Of a DNA stretch of 64,000 bases, positions 1-9,299 are shown piece after piece. Both the position numbers and the translations under genes were made by a program. The stretch's first letter is position 1. Every line of letters starts with the position of its first letter. Location of the stretch: positions 1 through 64,000 of the forward strand of contig NZ_PEBQ01000207.1 in assembly GCF_002738225.1 (NCBI RefSeq). Direction: 5' to 3'. This DNA is from Acetobacter pomorum. Lineage in GTDB: Bacteria; Pseudomonadota; Alphaproteobacteria; Acetobacterales; Acetobacteraceae. The notes under the pieces are model-generated. The model did no database searches. It worked only from the letters and a program-made list of their open reading frames with translations, and was not told where the DNA came from.

Positions 1-47
1 GCCGGTGCCGCAAGACCTGACACAAAAGAACGGGGCAGTCTGGTCAT
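1..47 (-). CDS. Possible start of a gene downstream of tonB (exbB-like?), partial at left edge
   Basis: An ATG on the minus strand at 47 opens a frame that runs off the left edge. Only about 15 codons are visible (M-T-R-L-P-R-S-F-V-S-G-L-A-A-P), resembling the positively charged beginning of a signal peptide. Purine-rich GAGG stretches precede it. It lies about 100 bp downstream of the TonB-like gene on the same strand, where exbB and exbD often sit, and some ExbB proteins carry signal peptides. The identity is inferred from position alone; it could be a chance frame. Confidence 0.3.
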   Translation of the reverse strand, partial: MTRLPRSFVSGLAAP

Positions 48-150
48 CTTCCTCTTAATCCTCATCATCAGTGCTTGTTCTATCTTTCCGTTACGAAAAC
101 AAAACAAGCAAGCCATTTTATGTTGGCCAGTCTATAAAACTGACCCCGTT

Positions 151-870
151 TTAGTCATCCAGGCGGAAACGGATAACATAGACCTTGTGCAATTCCTTTA
201 CCGGCGCGCCATTGCGTGTAGCCGGGCGGTAGCGGGCCTTGTGCACGTAATCCAATGCAGATTGCGCAAAAGCCTGCCCGCCAGAGACAGACTGCACATG
301 GCAGTTGCTGGTCATGCCCGAAGCTTCCACATCACAAATCAATGTGACGCGACCCTCAATATTTTCTTCCTCCATTTCTGGCGGATACACCGGCTGCACA
401 TTGTTTAACGGCGCAGAACCAGCAGACGTATCTGGTGCATCTGTGGTGCCTTCACCCGCTGCTGCTGCATTGCTGGGTGCAGATGTTGCGGGCGGTGCCT
501 TGGCCGTTTTGGTCTGCGGGGGCGTCGGGTGTTTGGGCGGCGCCTTGGCCACATGCTTGATGGGCGGCTTGGGCGGCGGTGGCACCTTGATTTTGGGTGG
601 CGGAATATATGGTGGTGGAGGCACCGCCATAACGGGTGGCGGAGGTGGCGGTGGCGGAGGTGGTGGTGGCGGAGGTGGTGGTGGAAGCATTTCCGCTTTA
701 ATGGGCGGATGCATAATGGGTACATTTGCCGTTGTGCCCATGCCGTACATCAGCCCCAGCACGCCTATCATATGCAGCGCAACAACCACAAACAGGGCAA
801 TAACACTGACAACAGCCCCTACTCGGAACGTATATTTCACCGATCCCGGCTGTTGCTCGTAGTCATTCAT
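151..870 (-). CDS. tonB: TonB family energy transducer, proline-rich
   Basis: Predicted 239-residue energy transducer that would link the ExbB/ExbD proton channel in the inner membrane to TonB-dependent outer-membrane receptors. Layout: a short cytoplasmic head, one membrane helix at about 17-44, a long Pro/Lys-rich periplasmic spacer with 17 consecutive prolines at 63-79, then a TonB C-terminal domain from about 159 (PVYPPEMEEENIEGRVTL, ending YRPATRNG then VYVIRFRLDD). An upstream ATG at 900 exists, but the one at 870 has a strong AGGAGG ten bases ahead, so 870 is chosen. A weak Fur-like sequence lies about 225 bp upstream. TonB and TolA share this general layout; the C-terminal motif favours TonB. 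Confidence 0.85.
   Translation of the reverse strand: MNDYEQQPGSVKYTFRVGAVVSVIALFVVVALHMIGVLGLMYGMGTTANVPIMHPPIKAEMLPPPPPPPPPPPPPPPPPVMAVPPPPYIPPPKIKVPPPPKPPIKHVAKAPPKHPTPPQTKTAKAPPATSAPSNAAAAGEGTTDAPDTSAGSAPLNNVQPVYPPEMEEENIEGRVTLICDVEASGMTSNCHVQSVSGGQAFAQSALDYVHKARYRPATRNGAPVKELHKVYVIRFRLDD
634..684 (-). repeat. CCN trinucleotide run encoding 17 consecutive prolines in tonB
   Basis: Seventeen proline codons follow one another without interruption, built from imperfect repeats of CCA/CCG/CCT units. On the plus strand this reads as a G-rich tract of GGT, GGC and GGA. Such a tract can change length by slippage and needs elongation factor P for efficient translation. Confidence 0.9.
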
Positions 871-1185
871 ACTTGCACGTCCTCCTTTATCACCCTGCAT
901 CTCAACAGATGCTGTCGTCCTACCCTTGATACACAGGGCGTTACCGGAGCCTGTTTACCTTGGTATGCCAACAGCTGATTGCTGGTTTGCCATACAGGTA
1001 ACCTTTCCCGACTTCCGATTGGGCAATTAGAGAGGACATCTGTCAAGAATGATCTGAAGATTTCACATTTTCTTTCATTCAGATAAACCGTTCTGATAAT
1101 GGAATAATTTGGCTTTGAAGCAGAGTTTTCCCGGCGTGTTAGAACGCTTTGCCTACTCTTGTTCTCATTTTTCGCCCAACAAAAA
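871..1185. other. Intergenic region upstream of tonB; candidate promoter and weak Fur-like site
   Basis: I find no credible gene between the tonB start and the prfB terminator. On the minus strand there is a TTGACA hexamer near 1040 but no convincing -10 element. At 1095-1110 the plus strand reads GATAATGGAATAATTT, which matches the first half of the GATAATGATAATCATTATC Fur consensus well and the second half poorly. Iron control of tonB is common, but this site is only suggestive. Confidence 0.35.
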
Positions 1186-1208
1186 AACAGGCCCATAATG
1201 GGCCTGTT
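1186..1208 (-). terminator. Rho-independent terminator of prfB
   Basis: AACAGGCCCA and TGGGCCTGTT form a perfect 10-bp stem with a 3-base loop. It lies about 35 bp past the prfB stop. The plus-strand A-run just before it becomes a U-run on the minus-strand transcript. Confidence 0.9.
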
Positions 1209-1243
1209 TTCCTGATTTTTTATTGCTGATAGGAAATAACTGT

Positions 1244-2375
1244 CTACTGCGCAGAAGCACTGGCCTCTGATCGCGTTGCCCCTACCCGCATGGCAAGAGC
1301 CGCCGCCATAAAGGCATCCAGCTCACCATCCAGCACGGCATCCGGGTTGCCGGTTTCCACCCCTGTGCGCAAATCCTTTACCATCTGGTAAGGTGCAAGC
1401 ACATAAGAACGGATCTGATGCCCCCAGCCGATATCTGTTTTGGCGGCCTCTTGCGCTGCGGCTTCGGCCTCCCGCTTCTGCAACTCAGCCTCATACAACC
1501 GCGCACGCAGCATCTGCATGGCCGTTGCACGGTTGCGATGCTGGGAACGGTCTGTCTGACAGGCCACAACAATGCCTGTGGGCACATGCGTAATGCGGAT
1601 AGCGGAATCTGTTTTATTAACGTGCTGCCCACCTGCGCCTGAGGCCCGAAAGGTATCCACTTTCAGGTCTGCATCATTGATCTCGATTTCAATCGAATCA
1701 TCAATAACGGGGTACACCCACACAGATGCAAAGGAAGTCTGGCGGCGTGCGGCGGCATCAAAAGGAGAGATACGCACAAGCCGATGCACGCCTGCTTCTG
1801 TTTTCAGCCAACCATAGGCATTGGGGCCGGAAACCAGAATGGTAGCGGATTTCAGCCCTGCCTGTTCCCCTTCCGAGCTTTCTATCAGTGTGACCTTATA
1901 GCCATGCGCTTCTGCCCAGCGGGTGTACATGCGCAGCAGCATTTCTGTCCAATCCTGCGCTTCTGTGCCACCTGCACCGGCATTTACTTCCAGATAACAG
2001 TCATTGCTGTCTGCTTCACCAGAAAGCAGACTTTCTGTTTCACGCCGTTTGGCTTCTTCCGCCAGATCACGCAACGTGGCCATACCCTCGGCCACCAAAT
2101 CGTCATCCCCTTCGGCTTCTGCCAGTTCAATCAGCTCACTGGTGTCACGCACATTGGCTTCAAGCGCTTCCACCCCTTCAATCTGGTTGGCCAGAAGGGT
2201 GCGCTCACGCATCATTTTCTGCGCGGCGTCAGAATCATTCCACAGATCGGGATCTTCTGCCCGATTGTTCAGTTCAGCGAGTCTTTCCTGGGCGACATCC
2301 CAGTTAAAGATGCCTCCTCAGCAGTGCCACTGACTGCTTGATCTGGTCATTAAGGGCTTCAGTCTCGGCAGACAT
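1244..2375 (-). CDS. prfB: Peptide chain release factor 2, with programmed +1 frameshift
   Basis: RF2 releases the finished peptide at UGA and UAA codons. The main frame carries the GGQ peptidyl-hydrolysis motif ([17 protein letters not shown]). The gene is in two frames. A 23-codon leader starts with ATG at 2375 and ends CTT TAA (TAA at 2306-2304); the second frame continues from AAC at 2305, giving L-N-W-D-V-A-Q. The leader has AGGAGG exactly three bases before CTT, the spacing of the classic RF2 frameshift signal. Joined length is 376 residues, close to the 365 of E. coli RF2. It is about 60 bp downstream of mrcA on the same strand. The in-frame stop is UAA, whereas the well-known site has UGA. 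Confidence 0.95.
2298..2320 (-). promoter_or_regulatory. prfB programmed frameshift element (SD-like AGGAGG, slippery CTT, stop TAA)
   Basis: Read on the minus strand: AGGAGG-CAT-CTT-TAA-C. The internal Shine-Dalgarno, its 3-base spacing, the CUU slippery codon and the C after the stop all match the RF2 autoregulatory shift site. The only difference from the classic element is UAA in place of UGA. Continuation in the +1 frame restores the conserved RF2 N-terminal sequence. Confidence 0.9.
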
Positions 2376-2434
2376 CAGGCCGATTCTCCATATTTTTCTA
2401 TCGTGTCAAAAAAAGACAGCGCGGTGCTGGCCCC

Positions 2435-5188
2435 TCAATAAAGGCCACCCATGCCTATGTCACCCCCAGCAGGCGCAGATGGCGCAGCAGAACGCGAAGA
2501 ACTCCCATTGCCTGAAGATGAATGTTCTCCAGATTGCCCGCTACCAGAGCCTTCAGCCGCCATATCGCTTTCAGAATCAGGCATGTTTTCAGCACCCGTA
2601 TCTGCTGCTGTGAGTTCCTGCGGATTTACGTTGCTGGAGAGGTTTTCACTCACACCCGGCACCTGCCCTTCCTTAAAGGCATCTATTGCCACGCCTCTGC
2701 CCGTATCATACTGCACCAACGTAATGCCAGCGGGGGGCACAAAATCCTGCCGTGGATATCCATCCAGAGCCGTTTTCATCACCTTGTTCCACAAGGGGCC
2801 TGCAATAGCACCACCCGTTTCGTTCTTGCCCAAGGACTGCGGGGTATCAAACCCGATCCACACAACGGTGACGATATCTGGAGTATATCCGGCAAACCAT
2901 GCATCATTAAAGTTCTGGCTGGTTCCGGTTTTGCCTGCAATGGGCACATCTATGCCCGTTCCAGCCCGCACACCCGTGCCGCGCCGGATAACATCCTGCA
3001 ACATGGTGGTAATCTGGAACGCACTTTGGGCAGATGCGACCTGTTGCCGGCTATCATGCAAGGCAGGCAGATCATTCTGCCCCGGCATAACAATAGGCTG
3101 CTCAACGAGTGCTGGGGCAGGCGCGGGTTTTCCGGCCTCAGCAGATTTCTGATCCGATGGCGCATCTGGGAATACCGCATCTACTGCGGGTTGATCTGCC
3201 GCTTGTGTGCCGTGGGTGGCTTGCGCAGAAGCTGTGGTTAATGCCAGCCCCTCCGGTCGCCAGATGACGTGTCCTTCACGGTCCTGCACATCATCCACCA
3301 GTGTTGGTGTGACCTTACGCCCACCGGCCGCGAGCGATGCATAGGCTCCGGCTTCCTTCAGCACCGTGGTTTCCACCGCACCCAATGCTGCGGGCAATAC
3401 GTGTGGCATGGAATCTACCAGCCCAAGGTTGGTGGCCATATCTGCCACAGTCTTCATACCCAGATGTGCTGCCAGACGAATGGTGACCAGATTGCGCGAT
3501 TCACGCAAAGCATCATGCAGGGTGGTCGGGCCCCAGAAATCCTTTTCATAATTGTTAGGATGCCATTCTCCGTAAGAAACGGGAGAATCATCAAACTTCT
3601 GGGAAGGGGAAATCCCCTGCTCCATGGCATCCAGATAGACAAATGGTTTGAAGGAAGACCCCGGCTGACGCAGCGCCTGTGTTGCGCGATCAAACTGCGA
3701 AGCCTGAAAGGACCATCCACCCACAAGCGCCAAAACACGGCCCGTACGCGCGTTCATGGTAACAATGGCACCTTCCACCATAGGCACCTGCATAAGAGCA
3801 ACATGCCCACCTTCTGCCTGTGGCTGCACCATCACTACATCACCGGCACGCAATGGTCTGAATCGTCGCGCCCATGCCATATCCTTGGCCTGCACCATAC
3901 CCGTGCGCGGCTCACCCCCACTTTGGGAGCCATTGTTCCGCCGCACCACGCTGCCTTCAAGCCAACCCACCTGCCCCTTTGCATCCAGCACAACAGCCAG
4001 ACGCCATTGGTCCAACATACCGGCAGGCACGGGCACACCTTGCAAAGCCTGCACCCATTCTGCCGTGGCGGAAGATGATCCTACATCGGAAAGATGATGC
4101 ACCGGGCCACGCCAGCCCCGATGTGCACGGTCATACGCCATCAGGCCCTGACGCAGAATATCCTGTGCATTGCGCTGGAGCGGCAGATCCAGACTGGTAT
4201 GCACATCCAGCCCACCCTGCATGGTAACATCCTGCCCATAGCGCTCCATCAACTCACGGCGCACTTCTTCCGCAAACCACTCGGCACCGGGTGCCGGGCC
4301 GGGCCGCGTAAAGCTGCGGGTGGTCAGTGGCTGGGCTTCTGCCACGCGGGCGGCATCATGCGTAATGGCGCCAATATCGGCCATACGCTCCAACACCCAG
4401 TTTCTGCGCCCTCTGGCCGCATCGGGAAAACGGACAGGGTTATAATTTGTGGGAGATTTTGGCAGCGCCGCCAAAAACGCGGCTTCCGCATCATCCAGTT
4501 GATCCAGCGGCTTGTTGAAATAGGTCTGAGACGCCGCAGCAATACCATATGCACCGCTGCCCAGATAAATTTCATTCAGATAGATTTCGAGAATTTTGTC
4601 TTTGGGTAGAACCTGCTCCACCCGCATGGCCAAAAAGGCTTCCTTGGCCTTACGCCTAAAGGACACGGCATTGCTGCCCAGCAGCATAATACGCGCCACC
4701 TGCTGCGTGATAGTAGAAGCCCCAATAGGTCGCTTGCCTTTACCTCGCGTGAGATCCGTAAGCCCTGCGCGCGCAATGGCAACGGGGTCCACACCTTTAT
4801 GGGTCCAGAACTTTTGGTCTTCCGCCGCCACAAAGGCATTTTTTACCTTATCTGGCACAGCGCTGATGGGCACAAAAATGCGCCGCTCATTCGCCAGTTC
4901 GGCAATAAGCTGATCATCACCAGCATAAAGGCGGCTCATCACTGGCGGCTGGTAGGAGCGCAGGCCCTCTACCGTTGGCAGATCAGCCACAATCCCTTCG
5001 TACTGGGACCACAGCAGAACTACGGCCCCGGTCGTGCCAACCAATGCCAGCGCAGCCGTAGCCCCCAGCACTTTCCGCCACTGCCGAAAACGCGGACGGC
5101 GCAAATCGGGCCTACGGTTTTGCGGAGGCCTGCCCTGAGAATGGCTGGAAGATGAACCCTGATCACCAGAAGACGGAGCGCTTGTCAT
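2435..5188 (-). CDS. mrcA: Penicillin-binding protein 1A (bifunctional transglycosylase/transpeptidase)
   Basis: Class A PBP that polymerises glycan strands and cross-links peptides at the inner-membrane outer face. The 917 residues show a basic, Ser-rich cytoplasmic head, a membrane anchor at about 41-62, a GT51 domain with the catalytic glutamate at 123 in AAEDQKFWTHKGVD, and a transpeptidase domain with the nucleophile Ser511 in the SSFK motif, an SRN motif, and KTGT near 750 (GKTGTSQNFNDAW). The C-terminus is a long Ser/Gly/Glu-rich tail that looks disordered. It lies between hrcA and prfB, all on the minus strand; mrcA-prfB is a common alphaproteobacterial pair. Confidence 0.96.
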   Translation of the reverse strand: MTSAPSSGDQGSSSSHSQGRPPQNRRPDLRRPRFRQWRKVLGATAALALVGTTGAVVLLWSQYEGIVADLPTVEGLRSYQPPVMSRLYAGDDQLIAELANERRIFVPISAVPDKVKNAFVAAEDQKFWTHKGVDPVAIARAGLTDLTRGKGKRPIGASTITQQVARIMLLGSNAVSFRRKAKEAFLAMRVEQVLPKDKILEIYLNEIYLGSGAYGIAAASQTYFNKPLDQLDDAEAAFLAALPKSPTNYNPVRFPDAARGRRNWVLERMADIGAITHDAARVAEAQPLTTRSFTRPGPAPGAEWFAEEVRRELMERYGQDVTMQGGLDVHTSLDLPLQRNAQDILRQGLMAYDRAHRGWRGPVHHLSDVGSSSATAEWVQALQGVPVPAGMLDQWRLAVVLDAKGQVGWLEGSVVRRNNGSQSGGEPRTGMVQAKDMAWARRFRPLRAGDVVMVQPQAEGGHVALMQVPMVEGAIVTMNARTGRVLALVGGWSFQASQFDRATQALRQPGSSFKPFVYLDAMEQGISPSQKFDDSPVSYGEWHPNNYEKDFWGPTTLHDALRESRNLVTIRLAAHLGMKTVADMATNLGLVDSMPHVLPAALGAVETTVLKEAGAYASLAAGGRKVTPTLVDDVQDREGHVIWRPEGLALTTASAQATHGTQAADQPAVDAVFPDAPSDQKSAEAGKPAPAPALVEQPIVMPGQNDLPALHDSRQQVASAQSAFQITTMLQDVIRRGTGVRAGTGIDVPIAGKTGTSQNFNDAWFAGYTPDIVTVVWIGFDTPQSLGKNETGGAIAGPLWNKVMKTALDGYPRQDFVPPAGITLVQYDTGRGVAIDAFKEGQVPGVSENLSSNVNPQELTAADTGAENMPDSESDMAAEGSGSGQSGEHSSSGNGSSSRSAAPSAPAGGDIGMGGLY

Positions 5189-5284
5189 ACAGGCCCTTTA
5201 CCATTCCCACACATAATCGTCTGCCCTGTTTGCGCATTGTAATAAAAATCATGGCCGAATTCCGACCACGGGCCCAAACAGTGG

Positions 5285-6358
5285 TTAGCCCAGCATTTCA
5301 CCCAGAAGGCGGGCTGTATAATCCACAACAGGCACAATACGCCCATAATTAATGCGGGTAGGACCAATAACACCAATGGCCCCTACAATCCGGTTGGCCT
5401 CGTTCCGCGCTGGCGCCATAACAACAGACATCCCGGTCGCGCCAAACAGTCCACTTTCCGCACCAATAAAGATACGCACCCCTTCAGAGTTTTCTACCAA
5501 CTCCAACAGGCGCAACATGGTTTCCTGCGCTTCCAGCCGGTCAAACAGTGTTTGAATGGCCAGTAGCCTGTCCTGCCCATCAACATCAGCCAACAAACGG
5601 GACTGCCCACGCACAATTAATGTGCCCCCCAGCCCATCACCACCGCCATCCCAAATGGCGAGGCCACTTTCTACAACCTCTGCTGTCAGACCATTCAGAA
5701 TACTGCGGTCTTCCGTCATTTCAGAACTGACGCGCGTGCGCAGATCTGGCAGCGAAGCCCCCATGGCGCGTGCATTCAGATAGTTTGCGGCCTCCACCAA
5801 GGCAGAAGGCGGCATACCCGGCGGGGTTTCAATAACGCGGTTTTCAACATGCCCATCCGCCCCCACCAGAATAACCAGCGCGCGATTGCTGCCTAATGCC
5901 ACAAACTCAATGTGCTTGATGCCCCCATCCCCTTTGGGGGCCACCACCAACCCGGCCGCATCGGACATTCCCGCCAAAAGTGACGAAGCCTCTGTAAGCG
6001 TATCTTGCAAGGAACGCCCCTTGGCCTCCAGAGATTGACCGATTACCCGCTGGTCTTCTTCCGAGAGCGCGCCAAACTGCAACAGGCCATCTACAAACAG
6101 CCGCAGCCCTTTTTCTGTAGGCAGCCGCCCAGCAGATGTATGGGGTGAAAACAGCAACCCGGCTTCTGTAAGAGACGCCATGATATTGCGTATTGTGGCC
6201 GGAGAAAGCGGCAGCCCAAGCCTGTGAGACACCGTGCGCGAGCCAACAGGCTCACCACTCGCAACATATTCTTCCACCACTTCACGCAAAATAGCCGCAG
6301 ACCGCGCATTCAACCCCGGAGGCAGAGCAGCTTTTACTGGCAGCAGGCCACGCTTCAT
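5285..6358 (-). CDS. hrcA: Heat-inducible transcription repressor HrcA
   Basis: HrcA represses groESL/dnaK-type heat-shock operons by binding CIRCE elements. An N-terminal winged-helix domain ([17 protein letters not shown], then [19 protein letters not shown]) is followed by the HrcA GAF-like domain and a C-terminal [19 protein letters not shown]. ATGs occur at 6385 and 6358; AAGGAG lies ten bases before the second, so 6358 is preferred (357 residues). It is divergent from rph with about 125 bp between. I saw no CIRCE sequence (TTAGCACTC-N9-GAGTGCTAA) in this window, so its targets lie elsewhere. Confidence 0.93.
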   Translation of the reverse strand: MKRGLLPVKAALPPGLNARSAAILREVVEEYVASGEPVGSRTVSHRLGLPLSPATIRNIMASLTEAGLLFSPHTSAGRLPTEKGLRLFVDGLLQFGALSEEDQRVIGQSLEAKGRSLQDTLTEASSLLAGMSDAAGLVVAPKGDGGIKHIEFVALGSNRALVILVGADGHVENRVIETPPGMPPSALVEAANYLNARAMGASLPDLRTRVSSEMTEDRSILNGLTAEVVESGLAIWDGGGDGLGGTLIVRGQSRLLADVDGQDRLLAIQTLFDRLEAQETMLRLLELVENSEGVRIFIGAESGLFGATGMSVVMAPARNEANRIVGAIGVIGPTRINYGRIVPVVDYTARLLGEMLG

Positions 6359-6484
6359 GACACAAGGGCTCCTTCGCATATCCATAAATTCCGGATAGCC
6401 TTTATATACCCCATTCGTGCAGTTTTACTGCCGATAAAAGCGCACCATATGCGCCAGTTGTCTTATTTTACCAAGGAGCTTTCC

Positions 6485-7219
6485 ATGCGCCCTTCAGGCC
6501 GCCAGCCAGACCAGATGCGCTCTATTACCATTCAAACCGGTTTTGCCCGCCATGCAGAAGGCTCTGCCCTTATTCGTGTTGGTGGTACGGAAGTACTGTG
6601 CACCGCCAGCGTTGAAAACCGCGTACCTCCTTTTTTGCGTGGCAAAGGTACAGGCTGGGTGACGGCTGAATATGGCATGCTACCCCGCGCCACCCATACA
6701 CGTGGCAACCGCGAAGCCGCCAAGGGCAAACAGTCTGGCCGCACACAGGAAATCCAGCGCCTTATTGGCCGCTCACTGCGCGCAGTAACAGACCTGGACG
6801 CTCTGGGTGAAATGAGCATTACGCTGGATTGTGATGTGCTGAACGCCGATGGTGGCACGCGCTGTGCTTCCATTACAGGTGCATGGGTGGCGCTACGTCT
6901 GGCCCTTGGCAAACTGGTGGCCACCAACGTATTGCCACGGCTGCCGCTGCGTGGACAGGTTGCTGCAGTTTCCTGCGGGCTGACAACTGAAGGCGCTGTG
7001 CTGGATCTGGATTATGTGGAAGATAGCTCTGCTTCTGCCGACACCAACTTTGTGCTGACAGCAGACCGTCGCATTGTGGAAATTCAGGGCACAGCCGAAA
7101 GCGCACCATTTACGGAAGATGCGTTTGACAACCTGTTTGCACTGGCCCGCAAGGGTGTGACCGAACTGTTTGAAGCTCAGGTAGCGGCCGTGGAAGCCGC
7201 GGAAAAACAGCGCGCATGA
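6485..7219 (+). CDS. rph: Ribonuclease PH
   Basis: Phosphorolytic 3'-5' exoribonuclease that trims the 3' ends of tRNA precursors. The 244-residue product has the family N-terminus ([20 protein letters not shown]) and hallmarks [19 protein letters not shown] and [17 protein letters not shown]. The ATG at 6485 has AAGGAGCT just upstream; the open frame extends further 5' but lacks conserved sequence there. It overlaps rdgB by four bases (ATGA) and diverges from hrcA, an arrangement seen in many alphaproteobacteria. Confidence 0.96.
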   Translation: MRPSGRQPDQMRSITIQTGFARHAEGSALIRVGGTEVLCTASVENRVPPFLRGKGTGWVTAEYGMLPRATHTRGNREAAKGKQSGRTQEIQRLIGRSLRAVTDLDALGEMSITLDCDVLNADGGTRCASITGAWVALRLALGKLVATNVLPRLPLRGQVAAVSCGLTTEGAVLDLDYVEDSSASADTNFVLTADRRIVEIQGTAESAPFTEDAFDNLFALARKGVTELFEAQVAAVEAAEKQRA

Positions 7220-7815
7220 CCCCCATAAAACTGGAACGTGGCAGCACACTTGTGCTTGCCACACACAATGCTGGCAAGCTGGCAGAATTTGCCAAGCTGC
7301 TGGCTGATTTTGGCATCAAGGTTATTTCTGCCGGGGAGCTGAACCTGCCAGAACCAGAAGAAACTGCCACCACTTTTGCTGGCAATGCCGCTATTAAGGC
7401 ATTGGCGGCTGCCAAAGCCGCCAACCTGCCTGCACTGGCTGATGATTCCGGGCTGTGTGTTGCGGCGCTAGATGGCGCGCCGGGTATTTATTCCGCCCGC
7501 TGGGCTGGCCCGAATAAAGACTTTGCCAGTGCAATGGCCCGCATTGAAGACGGCATTGGGCAAGGCAAACGCAACGCATGGTTTATGTGTGTACTTTGTC
7601 TGGCTCTGCCGGACGGTCGCACAGAAAGCTTTGAAGGCCGCATAGATGGGCAGATTGTCTGGCCCCCTCGTGGCACACAAGGCCACGGATATGATCCAAT
7701 TTTTGCCCCCGAAGGCGAAACTCGCACATTTGCGGAGATGGCCGATGCAGAAAAAAATGCCATCAGCCACCGCGCCCGCGCCTTTGAAGCCTTTAAAAAC
7801 GCGTGCCTGAGCTAA
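7216..7815 (+). CDS. rdgB: Non-canonical purine NTP pyrophosphatase (dITP/XTP)
   Basis: House-cleaning enzyme that hydrolyses dITP, ITP and XTP to monophosphates, keeping deaminated purines out of DNA and RNA. The 199 residues contain the nucleotide-binding start [14 protein letters not shown], the catalytic stretch [25 protein letters not shown], and [12 protein letters not shown] near the C-terminus. Its start overlaps the rph stop (ATGA), suggesting translational coupling. It converges on the MRJP-like gene with only 12 bp between stops and no obvious terminator. Confidence 0.96.
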   Translation: MTPIKLERGSTLVLATHNAGKLAEFAKLLADFGIKVISAGELNLPEPEETATTFAGNAAIKALAAAKAANLPALADDSGLCVAALDGAPGIYSARWAGPNKDFASAMARIEDGIGQGKRNAWFMCVLCLALPDGRTESFEGRIDGQIVWPPRGTQGHGYDPIFAPEGETRTFAEMADAEKNAISHRARAFEAFKNACLS

Positions 7816-7827
7816 TAAACGCTTAAA

Positions 7828-9090
7828 CTAGCCACCTGCCAGTTCTGCGGAGCTGACAGGCGGCCCCTGAATGGGAAAGCGAATCAGCAAGTAAGGTGGT
7901 TGGCGTTCATCCTTACCATCATGAAAGCCCGCAAGCCGATTCCATTGCCCCAATGTGCAGTACACATGCGTTTGCGTACAAAAAATGCCATCTGGGGAAA
8001 GAACCCGTGGGTCATGCACCATCAGGTCCATGGAACCATCCATATTACGGCGGAAAATGGCATCATGCTCAAAATTGGTGGTGTAAATGCGCCCCTGTGC
8101 ATCTGTTGCCAGACCATCCGCCACACCTTTTTCCCCTTCATCCTTTACTGCGGCTGCCAAAGCATTTTCTGACACAGACATGTCGGACAACAAAGCCGTA
8201 GGCAGGCTATACAGACGGCGGCTGGTAAGCGGCGCATAAAAGACACGGCTGGAATCCGGGCTTAAAGTAATGCCATCTACGCCGCCAGTTACAAATCTGG
8301 GTTTTTGCGTGGGGTCATATTTAAGCGGCACGCCTTCCACCACAGCCATAAAACCTGCTTCTGCCTGTGTGGAAAGATGTTTTTCCAACACCCGCCGTTG
8401 CTGGCCTGTGGCAACATCCACCACCACCAAAGCCGGGCTATGGCCGAAGGAACTATCGGTCACATACACGGTTCCTTCTGCGCCGTGCGTAAGATCCACC
8501 CGCAAATCATTCATGTGGCTATCGGGCAGCAATACCGGCGATTTGAGAATAATGGAGCGCACCAGCTTATTGGTGGCAGGGTCAAAACAGACAATTTTTG
8601 CAGCACCCGGTTGCAAAGGCTGACCTGCCAGTTTGCCATCATCAATTGCCCAGATAAGACCGCGCGTGTCCTGCGTCATCCCGTGGATGGACATAAGACG
8701 TTCTGCTGGAGGGGTATCTGATGGCATACTCAACGCAGTCCTGGGCCACGGAACAAGATGGCCGTTCACCAGCTCTGCCAACGTGGCCCCTTTATGATTA
8801 ATGGCATGCCGCGGAAAGCCTACAAAAATGCGGCCATTCTCCGTAACAACAATGCCTGATGGCCCCGGCCCATAAAACTCCGCCACAATCTCGAATGATC
8901 CGGCAGATTCATAACCCTGATCTCCATGTACCCCGGTTTGCACAATGGCACCCGGCATGGCCCGCACAGATTTGGCAAGTATCAGCCCTACCCCCGCACC
9001 CCCGGCCACAAGCAGATGCCGACGTGCAAGTTTTGGGCTGGTTGTAGAACTGAGGGGTTTCTGATTCAGCGTTATGTTCCTGCGCACCAT
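7828..9090 (-). CDS. Tat-exported yellow/major royal jelly protein-like beta-propeller
   Basis: Predicted 420-residue periplasmic protein. The N-terminus has a twin-arginine signal (ARRHLLVAGGAGVGLILAKS). The body matches the pattern of the MRJP/yellow family: GPSGIVVTENGRIFVGFPRH, then MSIHGMTQDTRGLIWAIDDG, a run of propeller blades, and ATDAQGRIYTTNFEHDAIFRR. These proteins are six-bladed propellers distantly related to gluconolactonases; bacterial substrates are largely unknown. The open frame extends upstream to 9198, but that part overlaps the rpsA terminator and lacks conserved sequence, so the ATG at 9090 is used. Acetic acid bacteria oxidise sugars in the periplasm, so a lactone-related role is possible but unproven. 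Confidence 0.75.
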   Translation of the reverse strand: MVRRNITLNQKPLSSTTSPKLARRHLLVAGGAGVGLILAKSVRAMPGAIVQTGVHGDQGYESAGSFEIVAEFYGPGPSGIVVTENGRIFVGFPRHAINHKGATLAELVNGHLVPWPRTALSMPSDTPPAERLMSIHGMTQDTRGLIWAIDDGKLAGQPLQPGAAKIVCFDPATNKLVRSIILKSPVLLPDSHMNDLRVDLTHGAEGTVYVTDSSFGHSPALVVVDVATGQQRRVLEKHLSTQAEAGFMAVVEGVPLKYDPTQKPRFVTGGVDGITLSPDSSRVFYAPLTSRRLYSLPTALLSDMSVSENALAAAVKDEGEKGVADGLATDAQGRIYTTNFEHDAIFRRNMDGSMDLMVHDPRVLSPDGIFCTQTHVYCTLGQWNRLAGFHDGKDERQPPYLLIRFPIQGPPVSSAELAGG

Positions 9091-9201
9091 ACTGTTGTGT
9101 CTCCAGTTCTTTGATGAATCTGAAACACAGTGTGGCACAGATTGGCAGATATCCGGGTGATTTCTGCCCAGACCTCTCATCACAACACGGCACAGCACAA
9201 A

Positions 9202-9230
9202 AAAATGGCGCCGGAAACCGACGCCATTTT
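9202..9230 (-). terminator. Rho-independent terminator downstream of rpsA
   Basis: AAAATGGCG pairs with CGCCATTTT around an 11-base loop. The plus-strand A-run at 9199-9205 gives the U-run for minus-strand transcripts. Confidence 0.75.
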
Positions 9231-9259
9231 CTTAACTTTAAAACGCATTGTTCAAAAAA

Positions 9260-9290
9260 CATAAAGGAGCAGTCAGGCCGCCCCTTTATG
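9260..9290 (-). terminator. Second hairpin immediately after rpsA
   Basis: CATAAAGG pairs with CCTTTATG across a 15-base loop, about ten bases past the rpsA stop. Six As on the plus strand (9254-9259) become Us on the minus strand. With the hairpin at 9202 it forms a tandem terminator. Confidence 0.5.
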
Positions 9291-9299
9291 ACTGAACAA

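Noticed and set aside
1..408. Open plus-strand frame from the left edge through the tonB 3' end
   Set aside because: The hydrophobic stretch near 40-90 looks like a membrane segment, but the rest is antisense to tonB and has no family features.
305..862. Glycine-rich open frame opposite tonB
   Set aside because: The glycine run is the complement of the polyproline codons; the tonB frame has a Shine-Dalgarno and domains.
867..1196. 109-codon frame upstream of tonB
   Set aside because: Runs through the prfB terminator and has no recognisable features.
5185..5376. Small frame between hrcA and mrcA
   Set aside because: Mostly overlaps the hrcA 3' end in another frame and lacks a ribosome-binding site.
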